64,000 nucleotides of DNA from Xylocopa sonorina (GCF_050948175.1 NC_135194.1:6750033-6814032), one strand, 5' to 3'; numbered from the stretch's first letter, positions 37,098-52,000 are shown. The notes: generated by a model from the sequence alone, not told the origin. Numbers and translations: made by a program.

Positions 37098-40000
37098 CTA
37101 CAATCAGAAAATGTGATCTGATAGAGATGTCCTACACACACATGTGTTTTATATAATCCAGTACTGATGGTGTGTGCGTGCTATTTTAATGAACGATTTC
37201 TTTTGCTAAATATTTTTTAAACATTTCATTGAATGGTTGACGAAAGTCACTATTTTATGCTCCACGTTCGGCTATTAAGACCGAACAATAAGTGTCCTAA
37301 TCTTTCTAAATGTTTGACGCAATAGTTTCGATTTTCAACTATTTATACCGCGTCCTACGACGTTTTAAAAAAGTGCCTAGTTTTGGAAAGATTAGATTTT
37401 TGTCAATTATATGCATAAACTTATCTCTTATGTTTAAAATTCGTAAAGATCATTTGTATCACAGTGAGCATCGGAAATAAAGAATGCAGTGTCGACAAAA
37501 CAAAACAAAAGTCACAGCAAACGAGACAGATGCGGAAGAATAAAGAATATTTAAAGATTTATAATACTATAAGTATTTATTACTGTCGAGGAACTTACTT
37601 TCTAATGATATTAGATAAGTTCATCCCTCAATTACTTAAAAATTGTATTTATATTTACCCTTATGCAAAATAATAAATTATTTCCGTTAAACGAATCTAA
37701 CAATTCTTTTTTTGTACATTTTCATATGTTGAAATTTAAAAAATATAATACAATACAATTTGTTCTCTGATAATAAAATTTTGTTGCTCTAGAATTTTTT
37801 TTTTAGCAAAACGACCACTTCTCTACTACTTTACTAGTTTAGTCCCCACTTTTTCTAAATTATACATTAAACAACTATATATAGTGTGTATATAAAGTAT
37901 AAATAACTTTTCTTCTGGTTCGTATTCGAAGCCATTACAAATGGCCATAAATATGGCAGTATAGATAGAAGAGAGGATCTCATAAAAAAATTGTTATGTG
38001 CGTTTGAATATGCCGCGACCGAAGCAAATACCGTAACGGCAAGTAGGAAGCTACGGTCTTCCGTCGCAATAAAAAACGTAATAGAGGTTAGAACACCGGG
38101 ACTGGTAGGTGGAAAACCAAGTATGTCAGTCGACACAGGTGTCGATATTACATTGTAAAAATAGGACACGTGCCAGCCGTATTCCGACATGTGTATGCTG
38201 CGAGAATAACGGTTGACCTGCGAGCCGTAGGTGATGTTAAAATTGACACCCCCTATTTATTTCTATTAAATTTGCAAATAAGAAAGAACCGATAGGGAAC
38301 AGCAGAACAACCAATAGGTTTTTCGATCGGAGCAGATGAAATTTTAAAACGTATTTTTAACAACAATAATATAGTAATTATATTCCTGATTCTTATAGGA
38401 CATATATTAAGAGTAGGATGATAAAGTACACCGTTACAGTATGAAACATGTTTGCGCACACTGGTGTTCCGCAAGTATTCATCAAAGTATTCCACAAAAA
38501 ATTATGAAATTGACGTTGGAGAACAACGAAAGACTATTTGATTTTGTGTGTTTGACACAATTCGAAATAATTTTTAAAAGAAATTATTACTGGAAACCCA
38601 AATTTACTCTAGTCTTCCTTAAGAGTGTTAGAATTTAAAAAATTGTAAAATGTTCTGTTCCGACCGACGGAATAATAAAACGTGGGGTTTTCGAATACCT
38701 CGTTTATCACACGTTTATGATGAAAAGGTTATTTTTGAGATTAAGACGCTTTTAAGTAATTTCGTAAACTTTCGCGACCTCCGACACAATGGTTTTTAGA
38801 ATGTTTAATTTCGATGTTCTCAATAGCCATCGCGTGTTGTAAACGAGATATTTTTTAAGGGTCAGTCCATGTGCACGCAGCGGGACATCGAACCGTGCAC
38901 ACAGCGGGACCAGACCGAATTCTTGACCTTTGCGAAATTTACAGAACATCACCGAGGGATTTGAAAAGTTCCACGTCTGTGCAGGTATCTTCCCACTCGA
39001 AGGGGGACACTGATTGGTAATTTGTATTGTTTCGACAAATACCAACAGTGTCCACCTCCTGCACAATCAGTCAGTTATACGTATAATACAGAGAGTAAGT
39101 TTACAAAGGGATAAGGAAGAAGCTTAAGTTACAATTAATTTAGCTATTCCAGATCATAAACTTTAGTAAATGACAAATATTAGTGTACATATAGTCGTAC
39201 ACGATAATACCTATAGACGCATGACAGTGAAAACTGTACACTTTAGAAAGGATATAGAATTCTATGTACATATGTTAATAAATTCGAATATTTTGTAAAC
39301 TAACTCCTTGTCATACCACTTAACTTGACAAAATTTTGGCCCAAGCGATGCTCACAAATGTTCGTAGAAGAAGCCAAAGCGGCGAAGTCGAAGAACTCAA
39401 CTCGCGACATTTATATTTGACCCGATATTCATGTTTGGTTCGAAATTTTTATCACGAGTCAGACTCGTCAAAGTATGGTAAGAGATTAACTACAAAGAAA
39501 AATAAAAAAATGTGTATAATAGTGTACGATCCGCCATATTGTATATGTATATGGCTTTGTTCCACTACCACTCGCCATCTTTGAAACAACTCTTACTCTC
39601 CCAGAATTTTCTTTTTAAATTTTCTTTTTAAGCGATAAACTGGTCCAGCTGGTTTTTACAAACTTTCGGAAAATTGAAGTTTTTTGTATTGAGAGATTTT
39701 TGCAGATATTGAAATAAGTGAAAATCCCAAGGTGCAATTTTACTCTGCTAATGTTTACTGGGTTTGCAAACGAATGTGAGGTTCGGCGTTCTAATCAGAT
39801 ATAACACCCTGTCGTTAGCCAATTCCGGAACTATTTCATCGATTGTTTCCTTAAATCAACCTAAATATAGGGACACAATTTCACGCGTTTCTTGCCCGTT
39901 ATGAGATGTTAAATTTGCGCAAATAGTGTCGCCAAATTTGGGAACACACTTAGAACACTCTTTACAGAACGCACTACAAAGCGCTATTCAAAGGGTGCTC

Positions 40001-43000
40001 TTCATTGCGAATCTGATGCTCTTTATTATAAATTATTGCGTTCCCCATCTGAGAAGCTGATTATAACTAAGCTTTATTGTTAGAGGAACAAAACTGGGAA
40101 CTTTCTTTCAAAGGTGATGGCACTGAAAGACGAATGCAAACGGTTTGATTGTTCAGCATAGAGAATACATGGAGTTCTGGGAGATTAACGTCATTCTGCT
40201 GATGAGGTTCGTGAAATCAAGGATAAGAGGTTTTGAAGATTTCGTGGATTTTGGTGTCGTAATTCGTTTCATTGTTGGAAAGAAGAATTCTACTGGAAGC
40301 AGATTAAAACTGGTTTGTTTCAGAAATCTGCTGTCAGACTAGACATTCTGTGAGTAAGGTGTCCCTTTGGTATGGTTCATACAATCGCAGAGTAGTAGGA
40401 TAAATAGTAGAGTAAAGTGGTTGTCATTTAAGGTCATTGTGCTTATGTTCTACGCCCACGTGTCAGCCATAGTTCGGGATTTGCAAACTTGGGTTTTCAA
40501 GCATACAGGGGGGATAGTATGGATCATTTGCCGCCAGGAATGTCACAATAATGAGGAGTAAAAGTATCCCTTATTTTGGATAGAGGTACCATAAAATCAT
40601 ACGAGCTTTCATACTCTCCCCATAACACTAAAACGGCTACCGTAGAGTTTTAGTCAGTAGGAGCATTATCTTGAAGTTGGTTCAAGATTCCGTATCGTAC
40701 ACCTTTATTGTTGAGAAACACATATATTGGTATTATGCGCATCCACATCAACCCGCTGTTGCATGCTACAGCTAATATTGGTGAGTGAATATCTGACTCT
40801 ACGACCCTTTACCTATCGTTGGTAAGTAGATAGAAATAAAAGCTCTGCAGCTGATGTATCATAACGATATAAAATAGAAGATGTCGCTTGTTCACATCTT
40901 AGCGCAGTAGGCAAGTAGAAGAAGAGTCACATATAACTGGCAAAGTATTAGTTATTCTGCGAGTTGTTCCTCATTTATTTTAAATTTTTTGTCGTAGAAA
41001 ATTATAAATATAACTGATAAATTGAAGAAAAGTTTGTCTAAATGTTGATTTTTACAATATAAGAACCTTCAAAAGGGAAGAAGCGTTCCCTTTCTAAATA
41101 ATTGTTCTAATTTTTTAATCAAATACCAGAGCCACAGCCGTATCGATTAATGCATTAAAAATACGGATTTCATTTAAGAAAATAAAGTTATCCTTTGTAT
41201 CTTATTAACACTTCCAATTTCATGGCGAAGAGATATTACGTTACACAAAGAAGGGGCTCTCAAGTCGATAATGCAGGTATCGATCCTATCACGGTCGGTA
41301 ATTACGGACCCTTTTTATTAAAGACTTTATTTTTTATCATTAATTACCATTAATGTATTACGTCAATAATATCGCACCTGTACTATTTCGAACATCCTTC
41401 GAAGTACCCTTGTACTATAACGTACCTTTGACATACTACATCGTATACCATTGAACGTCTACTGAATTACTATGAAACTGCTATTAAATTGCTATTGTAT
41501 CACGTTGAATGTTCATTAAATCATTATCATGCTTCTTGAACATCCATTAAATCGCTATTTTATGTTGCACATCTGCGTCGAATATCAAATGGACCATTAC
41601 TGTAAGGCGAGGAGATCGTTAGTGGTGACTTGATACCTTCATATTGTACGGTATTTTGCTTCAAAATCAATTTCGATTTTGCATAAAGCACTATTAAGAA
41701 TATAAATTCGAAGGATATGAATCGTCCCATTTATGTTACAGCGCGTTGTAATTGCACCACCCTTTTCAAGCAATATTCCCAATTTATTGATCGGCATCGT
41801 AATGTAAACAACGCGTGTCATCGGTATACGATTTAATTTATAATAAGACTTGCTTTATGGAGTTCCTTAGTAATCGATAGCCGTTCGACGCTTTTCGCCA
41901 TGTTTGTAGTAAACGGAAATGATCCCTTAGTTCGTTGGGATCGTATCAATAAGTGGCATGAAATTTAAATAGTTATCATTTATTACTATGACTGTTCAAT
42001 TCATTATATTTCCTTTTCCTTTATTGTGTAATATGAAAGGCAATAATTAGACAAATAGATAATTGATGTAAGCAGCCCTCTTGTAACACGGTGTAAAAAT
42101 TGCAAAATCTCTCCTACAACACAGTATTTAGAATTTTTAGTAAAATTGGTAGTATATAAATAATGTTTAGTAAAATTTAGTAATGTTGGGTAATTTTTGC
42201 ATATAGCACAAATTTTGTTTTGATTGAAATAAACAGATACTCCACTAATTTATACTACTTTTAGGTTTTACTTAACACATTTTCGACAGATCGTGAAACG
42301 TATTAACCCTTTTATAGGAAGGTTAACTGTACTTGTATCTCTTCCTATCCTAATATGGAACTTTGAGAAATTATGAATGGGTCGTGAATAATATATCAGC
42401 ACGTGAATATCGTACATAAACATTTCATCATGAAATGTCTCAGGATACAATAGAAACAACGCTCAAAACTGATTCTTGAACCGATTTATAGCTACTTTGT
42501 CCATTGAAGATATTTCTATCTCGATTCTGATAATGAGACGTTAATAAAAACAATAGCTATTTAGAAAACGCGTAAAGCTGTTTTGTTTTCGCAGTAGTAT
42601 TAGTATTACCTGTGAATAAGCTGATTTAATACATTAAATTCGATGTATGCTATATTCATTTGTCTGTTTGATCGCTGTATGGCAGTTTGTTGACGGTTCA
42701 TACCTATTGCTATCATCTGCGCGCTCTACAATTCCTGATTCTCTTTCTTTAATAACTCATTAACAAAACCAAAATGGAAATTTTCGCAAAAGGAAAGTGT
42801 TGCTTTTCATCTGTTCATCCATGATTATACATGAAATTGTGTAACTTAATTCATCTATTTCATTTCGTTCTCTTACAACGGAAAAAACGTTAAATTTTTA
42901 AAGTAATAAATCTGTATTCCTTTTTAGACAGCCAAAGCCTTTTATAACCCTTTTTTTTTAAGAAAACGATTTTATAGACTATAACAGTTATCAGGTGTTG

Positions 43001-46000
43001 TAGTAATGTTCGTTAAGAGCTTAGTTATAGTGGAAAAGCCTTGTTCTACAATTGTCAAGCTTGACAATTAAGTAATTCAAGTCAGCTCAATTACAGCTAA
43101 CTTGGTTTAATGTCCTCAGTTTTTCATCCCTATACCGATGATTACTACGAGCTATTGACAACATGGATGGTAAGTGTTTAATTAGCGTATTCCGTTCCGC
43201 AGTTGTCGAAGCTTGGCAAACACAAAGCATACAAAATGATTCCCGCAATTTGCTGTACAATGGCGTGTCACGTATCCTAATTACAGGTTTACCTGCCTGT
43301 GTAACATTACGTTCTCCTCTTCAATATTTATTTGGGCAATTGGGTCAGACAAATATCATCTGAATTTTTTTCCCTTTTTGTGAAACTCTGAATGTTTTCG
43401 AAAAATATAAAGTACACTCACTAGTGCAACTAAATCGACTCAACCTTCAAGTACGTATGTAAAGTGAATTTTTTCAAAAATGATGCAGCCAATGAACGGA
43501 AAACATTAGTTTTTAATGATCAGGTATTTAGCTTTAAATTGATACCAACATCATTTTTTAAATTATGTAACCTGAATTCTAATGAACAAAAAAAGCTAAA
43601 ATATTCTTTAAGCTGAGGAGGAGGGGGGGGGGGGGCGAGTGGCAACGACGTCGAGTATCCAAATTTAATGAATTAAATAATTCTTCGATGTTAAATTTAA
43701 ATTTTTCGTTTTAATTGAATAAAAACATCGTTTCCAAAGAAAAGACAGCATATTTTAACTTTTTCTTGTTCATTGGAATTCAGGTCACATAATTTTTTAA
43801 AAATAGTCGAAAAATAGTCGACTTTTTTTACGATGTTGGTATCAATTTAGAGCTGAATACCTGATAATTCGAAACTAGTATGTTTTTCGCCCGTTAAGTG
43901 TGACAATTTTTGAAAAAATTTACTTTGTGTGCGTATCTGGAGGTTGAGTCGATTTAGTTGCTCGTAAGTGTAGGAGCAAAGAATTTTATTTACTATTTTT
44001 ATCGACTATGTAATTACGCAAGAATTCCATTAAAATGATTATTATTATATTTAGTAAAATTTCACCCAACTAATGCTGGCGATCAACGGATTAATTCAGT
44101 TATCTGCATGAATAAACAATATCGCTTGTGAATATTGGAAATAACTTAAGTGTTCATTATTGTAATCCACTATGCAAACCAGTTCTCTTCCGTTCAGTTA
44201 AAAAGCAATGTTTGTAGTTCATATCGTCTTAACGTGCAATCGGACTTATGATTTGATAGATTCGTTTCGAATTGCGGTGTTGTAGTATGATTGGTTTCCC
44301 GTAGATTGGGCGTTCGTTGAGATTTTTATATTATCGTAACAAAATATATTAAACACTTTAACTTTCCATATTGAACAATTGTATACCATGTACTTTGCAA
44401 TACCATATCTTCTATAAGAAATAAAAAATTGATCGTTCCCTTCATGGTTTAAAATTCTACCATCTTAGCATTCTAATAATTATTTCATGTATTAATACTG
44501 TAATAAAAACTGAAAATTAAAATTGTTCAGAAGTGAGAAACCATTTACGGCGAAAAGATGAGATTTTTTTAGAAAATATACTTATTTGTTTGAATTACAG
44601 TAAATTAGGCTTGTTCGATTAGTGAGGAATTCAATTATAATTCACTATCCGCAAATACATACACGAATTTTTTATATACAGTGATATTTAAATGCTGGTA
44701 GAATATGTTTACATATAGAATTACCATCTAATTTTCGATCACTAATAAGTTAAAACAGTTAAGATATTAAAAATGTGCTTTTTGTTTAGAAAGTCTTTTA
44801 ATTTTTTAAATGAAACCATGTATTTTTTAATGCATTCATCAACGGAGCTCATTATTATTTACACGGGTTATGATTTTTGTTTTGCACGGTTATGATTTTT
44901 TCTTTCTTTTCTAAATTAAGTAAGTCATTTTCTGCATAGAGATATGCAGAAAAGATTGTAGAAAATAAAGATTTGAAAAATAGCTGTTCAAGTAGAGTGT
45001 ACATTTAAAATATCATATCGACAAAGTTGAATAATAATAGAAGTTAATTTGTGAAATGTACAATACCTGCACAATTTTCGTCATTTCCTGAATATCGATG
45101 ACACCATTTCCATCAACGTCATACATACGGAAAGCCCACTTTAGTTTTTCTTCCGGCGTCCCGCTAGATGTTACATCGATGGCTAACAGAAATTCCTGTA
45201 ACAACAAATTCTTCATTTGAATAACAACAATCGTTGTGCATGATAATTTTGACATTTTATTTTTGTTCGAGAAAATTTAATATTCTTATCAGTCGATGAA
45301 CAACGTCATCCTCACTAAATACGTGAACTACATTATTGGCAAATTAAAATGGGTTAATCATATGTATGTGTATCGTATACGCAATCAAAATTACGTAAGC
45401 TAACAATTAATCTTCGTCAGTTGTATAGTAAATTTCAACTCACTTTTTGAAAATAATGCAAAAATTAGGCAATTAAAGAATTCATTTAATTTAAAAATAC
45501 AGTGCAATACGGTGGTGAGAAGGTAACACTTTTTTATCGCTACTTTTTTAATAATTTATCGTCAACTTAAGCAGTAATGATTGGTGAAAGACTTATTACT
45601 GATATATTATACAGAATATATTACATATACAGAAGTAATTATTTTACATGTCAGTTTGTGACCTATTAATAAAATTTTTGTATTATCCTATATACAAGTT
45701 GTTCGAAAAATCATTCAATATTTATATAGTATATAGTATATACTGTACTGAGTGAAAAAGCCTTAGTAAATGTAGGTCTAAGGGCAAATGTTTGCCAGAT
45801 ATAAACATTTATCTATGAGTAGTGATTTGGAATGAATTGCATGTTGCGATAATTTTTTTGTGGACAGTTGTTTTAAAATTTGACAAAAATGTTATCAGAT
45901 ATAAAAATCATGAGATAGATATAAAAATAATCCAACCAGCACGTAAAACGTCGTCGAACCAAGCGCAGAATCCATTTCTCACCAGAAGTGATTATTCTCT

Positions 46001-49000
46001 TCAATATGTCTTCATTATTATGCCGAGAACGCAAAAAAGAACTGCTCATCGAACGATAAATCTTATCCACCTCGGTAGATTCGCGTGGGACCCATTTGTA
46101 AAGCTTTTCTATTTTTATCAAGGCCATTAGATATCGGCAAACAGTTGAATAGCGAATATTGGTCTTGTCTGCGATTTCTCGAACGGTTGACGTAAATCCG
46201 CTTTATTTGTTTGCTTTAAAATAGCGTTCTCTCCAATTGTTCAGAATTAAGCAACGTTAGGTGAAATTTTAAGTAATACGTAGCTAATAATACTAATCTC
46301 TAACTATAATCTATTACTTAACATTTAACGTAACTTAAGTCTTATCTATACAAGTCATCTTGATCACTGACTACATCTTTAGAATGAAATATAATTATGA
46401 AAATATAATAAAATTGCAGAGACAATTACACGTATGTGTAGGTTTAATTTCTTTTAATTCGAATACTATCGTTAACATTTGATAAATGAGGTAACAAGTA
46501 TATAATATATAATCAGTCTTAATAATGGTATCAATTTAAAAACGCAATCTGTAGTATTAATTCCTTTTTACTATGAAATTATAGTAATAATATAATAACA
46601 TATGCACACTTTTAATTGTTCATTGAACAATTCAATTTGAATTATAAATGCACACATATACGTCAGTGTCTCTGAAGAAGTTAAGATTGTTCGTCACTGA
46701 GAAATATCATGAACCAAGCATGTCCCAGTATCCTAAGAATAATGCTTAAGGGCTGATTTCAAGTTCACTGTCTTCCACTTGAAAAAATTAATTTCACCTT
46801 GAAATCTGTTCCATCTTATTATAGCTATCGAAAGCAATATTTATATTCTTTCCCATCTCGTATCAACCGCATTGTGTTTAAGCGTTGCGTTTATATCAAC
46901 GACTGATTCGTTCAAATGATTATCATCGACGTTTGCGGATATTTGACTTAACATAGGATTGGATGAATTCCAATTTTTGTTGCAAGGGTCACATTGATAT
47001 TTCACGTTCATTAGGTTCGTAGGGATTTTCGAGTATCATCGTTGGATATAGGTAAAACTGAACTAGGCCATCTGACGCCTGAGGTAGACAAATGGCGAGG
47101 CTTTTAAAGAACGCAGTCGAGGACGACTCAGCTCTTTACTCTTCCTGACCTCTGAAGGGTCTCCACTTCTCATATTGACCTCATCAATGCGCTGGTCCCT
47201 CTGGCCAATTGCTGCCATCGGCTAGTTTCCTATGTGCCTTTTTTTTTTATAGATCTTTGTTCTTTACTTGCTACGAATTGCATTCTTTTGCTGGCGCTGA
47301 ATATCACAAAGGAGAAACTGGTTGCATTGTTCATATTATTCTACCATCTTCTACATGCGCAGTCTTTTAGAACCTTACTAAGAATATATTTCTTAGCTCG
47401 TGAGATCACAATTTTAATTTTATATTTACTTCTATTTATATGCACAATCTTTTTTATATTAATCCATTTATACTATTATATTTTATGTAATATTATTTTT
47501 TTTATTATGCAATTATTATTAACTGTAATTAAACATTTGTTCAACTAAACCGAACCCATCTATAGCCTTGTTTCAAAATGGATATTAAAGATTACATCTT
47601 TCATAGCATTTCGATATTAATTATAGTATTTAAAAATGATATCTGGTTAGATTTATAGTCACTTTCCCACTTTCTGAATCTACATTAAATATGCAACCGT
47701 TGCCGAATAAAGGAAGCATAGACCTGTCCCCGAGTCAGATTCACTTTCTCTTCCTTTAGAATGATCGAAGCAGGCGATCGTGACTTGAAATCGCTTTCGC
47801 GCGAAACTTACGCACCTTGCGCAAACATCGATGCAACGAAAACGGTTGACCACCATTTGCGTTACACTTGACACATTGCATCTTTATAAATGGCTCGGTA
47901 AATGAAGCTTCGAATGAACAAGTAGACGACGAAAGAGTGTATGACGCGGCGATACTTGCTAGCCAGGCACACTGTGCTCTCGTGAAATCTTTAACCAGTT
48001 AACTGTGGAATTTAGTTTCAAAAGATCACCACAGGGTGCGGAATTAAATACAAGCAACGACGTGTATACACGTCGAACGCAGGGCAAATGGTACTATTAT
48101 ACATTTTACGAAAAACGAGGAAGGATTACATTTTTATTCGTCAAAGAAGCTAACAATTCGTATCTGAATACGTTAGTCTTACTAAAATCTTGAAAATTGT
48201 TAAAAAATAATAAAACACATAAACAAGAAAAATTGAAGATAGCAAGAATAGACAAGAAAAATAAGAAAATAGTTTACAAAATTTCAAGCTATGTATATAA
48301 AGGGAATATAGCACCAAATAATATTCTTTTTACATTTTACTGAGATTTCGAGTTTTTATAGTGAATGGTAATTTTTTATTTTACACAACGAGTATGTGTA
48401 TACTCGTTTGACGTGTGTCAATCGCACCGCAGTAGAGATTTGGTCCGACGAGTATACACGTCGAACGCACTTAACTGGTTAACAACATATTCGTTGTACT
48501 GAAAAACGTTTAAAATGACACGTAATGGTATCTACGATAAGAAGTGTTAAATTTTAATAAGAAAGAATACACTTGACGAAGACGGACAAAGGACTGGACA
48601 ACAAGAACAAAATTTAAGAAAAGAAGACCTGACCATCGTTTAAAAAAAGTTAAAATTATATTCATAAAAGTAGAAAATAATTTGATTACAGATAAAATAA
48701 TTGTGGTATATTTGTTACAATTATGATTATTAATGTTTTAGTTATTAATTAATCTAGCTAGAAATGTCACTGGGGTACACGGAGGATACGCCTAGTCAAG
48801 GGTGACCCGTTATTTTCAAAGGTATATTAAACAATTATGCAATATGTATGATTTTGAAATAAATGAACTCTTAAAGTAGTAGGTCATTTTAAAATGCTAC
48901 TGGTTCAGTCGTTAATCAACTACTACTCTGTTTTTTCACCAGATCGGGTGGTTACCTTATCATCGATCTTTATTTGTTTTACTTCTGGAATATTCTCAGG

Positions 49001-52000
49001 AATATTTCAAAATAATCGACTATCAGTCTGAACCTTGTAACGATTAATTATTTTATATAATATTGAAGGAGAAAGGGTGATACCATGAATCGCATTGGGT
49101 GTCACCAATCCTAAGGACTCCGTGATATTTAGCTGCTTTATTAATTATATATCTATATATCTTTGACTGTAATAATATTATGCAGTCGATGTTCTGTATT
49201 ATGGATTTTTTTTATACATATGTATATTATACAATTTATTGTAAATACTGTATCCGTCATCAAACGGAGCATTTTGATGGGAAGTAACTGCATTATGGAT
49301 ATGAACAAGATTATTTTTAATTACATTGGTTGTGACGAAGAAAATGAAGGGACTAAGTATTGTAAACATTATGTTAGAAACTATGTAAAATTCAAATTTA
49401 GTTATTAAGAAGTAATTCAGAAGGTTTTCGTTGCTTCCTTTTATTTATCCTTTATCCTCTCTAAAAAAAACAATCCTCTTTTGTTCACACTTTTCACTTC
49501 CGTTCGTTGTGTCGAGCAAAGAGACACGTGCTTTGTATAAAAAGTTGACACTCATCATTTGTCTTTTGTATTACACAAGGTGAATCATGTAACGTATCAA
49601 AAGAATTTTTTAGACGAAAGTTGTTTGGTATCCAGCGTGGCGAACAATGTAAGAATTAGTTTTTGTATAGTCAGCTTTATTATCTATACCTTTTTTGATG
49701 GAACAAATAGTTTACGATTCAATTTAGCTGGCACATTTAAATCCTTACTCACCCTGCATACAATCTGTTATTAATAAACAAAGTAAACGGTGTCTGGCAT
49801 ATTTTGTAATGGGGTTTCAATTGAATTATTCAATTATCTTAAATCGAATTAAATCTTAAAGAAAGAAAAAGAAATGTAAAGCTAGAACAAATTCATTTTC
49901 AACGAATTTCTTGCTGTACTAATTCCAATCGTGAATATTAAATTAATATTGGGTTATTCTTTAATCTCTGAATATCGTAAAGAGGTTGATTATGCTGGTA
50001 CAAATTAACTTTCTAAGGTCACTGAGATTCATCAATATATTGAATTACTCTTTCTGTTATTCTTGTCATAACAGAATGATTAAAAAAAGCCAAAAGTGAT
50101 GAGAAATTTTTTTTTTTTTCAAGGTGATTGTAGGGCGATAACTTTTGTCTTCGAATTTATTTGTTCGTATTCATATATGTATGTAACGAAAAGATGGTTA
50201 AGATGCAGTAGATTTTGGATAAATTAAAATTATTTTCTAATTTCATATATATACAATGTTTTCAATTCATTTTAGTTGATTTAAGCGGAAAGCATAAATA
50301 CTTCATTTACTGCGTTTAAAAAAAAATTGGAAATATATTCTATATAAATTATAAATAATTAAAGAGATCGATTAGACAGATGATTCGTATCGAGTTAGCC
50401 AAATCAATTTTACAATAAATGAATAATGATAATAATTAAAGAGATAATCAAATACATATTTACTAATATTTATTAGTGTTAGTATTGATTCCTTACGTTT
50501 GAAAATAAAAGTGAATATTTCTGTAGTTTCTAAGTAAATAACAATTATTTTTTCAAAAATGTTTTCGGTAGTTCTATACGATAAAGTTGATTCTTTTTAA
50601 TAAAAATAAAATCACACCATTTTTCACAGAGCATTGCAATGGCATATAAAAATCAATTTCGAACAAACATGTCTTACCTTAAAATCGATGTAGCCGTTTT
50701 TGTCCATGTCGAATGTACGAAAGACATGATCACAGAATTCCTCCGCATTGCCAGATGGGAAGAACATTTTGTACATGTCGACAAATTTTGTTGGCGTTAA
50801 TCTACCGTTCGGGCAATCTTGCTGTAATGCAAAAGAAAAACAAAATGATTATTAAATTCTCTTCCATTAGATTTTTTAATTTTTACGAAAATACTATTAA
50901 TAGAAATAAGTGAAATATAAATCAGTTTGATTCGTTCTGCGTTAAAATTGCATTCTCAGAGAAATAAAATTTATTACAAAAGGCAAGATATAGTTTAATA
51001 CATATAGAGAATTAAAAAGGCTGTCGCAACTTTAGCTCCACGTTATATGGGAACCGTGTTATAACAGTAGCTGCAAAACACTTTTTAAACTCAAGATTTA
51101 CATATAATATCATATTTAATTTCAGAATAGAATAGCTTTTAGATAAAACTGCTGTTCGAGAACCGTTAATATTTTTATGTCTGTAACTATGCAATAATTA
51201 GTAAGGCAGTTCTGGTTACTCGTCGGTTTCTGGTCATATTTATTATGAAAAAGGTAGCGCTAGTTCTGCCAGGTTTTTTTTTTAAATCTGTACACAATTT
51301 TGTTGGCAGTATCTTTTATTAATGGATAGTAATAAAATGCTGGTGACAGAATTTTATCTGGTTAATGGTCAATATCTGGTCACATTTATCACTAAATAGA
51401 TGGCGCTAGTTTTACTTTTTCCTCGAGACCTGTACAGAATTTTTTGGCCAGTATTTAAGTAATGGATAGGTATAAAATTCTGGCGACGGAATTGTAGCTG
51501 CTTAATGGCCATTATCTGGTCACATAAATTACTAAATCAATAGCGATAGTTTCAATTGTACCTTTTTACATCTAGTCATCACTTTCTGGTTAGTAAATGT
51601 GTAGCGGTGAACTGACAAATTATGGCTGTGTTTATTGGCTAATGTACGATTATAATTGTCGTTATAATTGATGTTATAACCAAATGTGTATGAAATTTGT
51701 AATGTTTTTAATATTTAAAAGTTTTAAAAAGTGTTTAACATTAGGGTAACAATGAAAACAAATGACGACATACAATGAGATAAATATATATAATACATTT
51801 TTTATGTTTTACATAAACAGAAAATATTGAGAAAAATATATTTTACATTAAATTTCTTCCCAAATACTTCGAAATATTATGAACAAAACAGTCATCATTT
51901 TGACGTAATTGTTTTTTTGTATTACAACGTGCTGCATCTTTTCAGTGTTTTTTGTAAGTAAATACGAAAAATTATGTCATAAAAATGCGATTTTTAATAA

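Larger units (their letters stand above)
37098..45066 (-). other. NCS-2-like intron 3 (8.0 kb) with fossils
   Basis: Holds a dispersed repeat copy (37308-37425), a stretch open on both strands near 37890-38160, a hairpin (39001-39058), a mariner fossil (39571-39932), a degenerate tandem repeat (41440-41575) and a TA-flanked hairpin element (43415-43970). Confidence 0.7.
45196..50677 (-). other. NCS-2-like intron 2 (5.5 kb) with fossils
   Basis: Contains a mariner fossil (45691-46260), a TTAA-flanked element (47995-48478) and one copy of a split direct duplication (50363-50560). A G/C-richer patch at 47040-47230 is unexplained. Confidence 0.7.

Noticed and set aside
47234..47548. 104-codon hydrophobic plus-strand frame
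   Set aside because: Very T-rich sequence gives Leu/Ile/Phe-rich frames by composition; no conserved membrane-protein motif.
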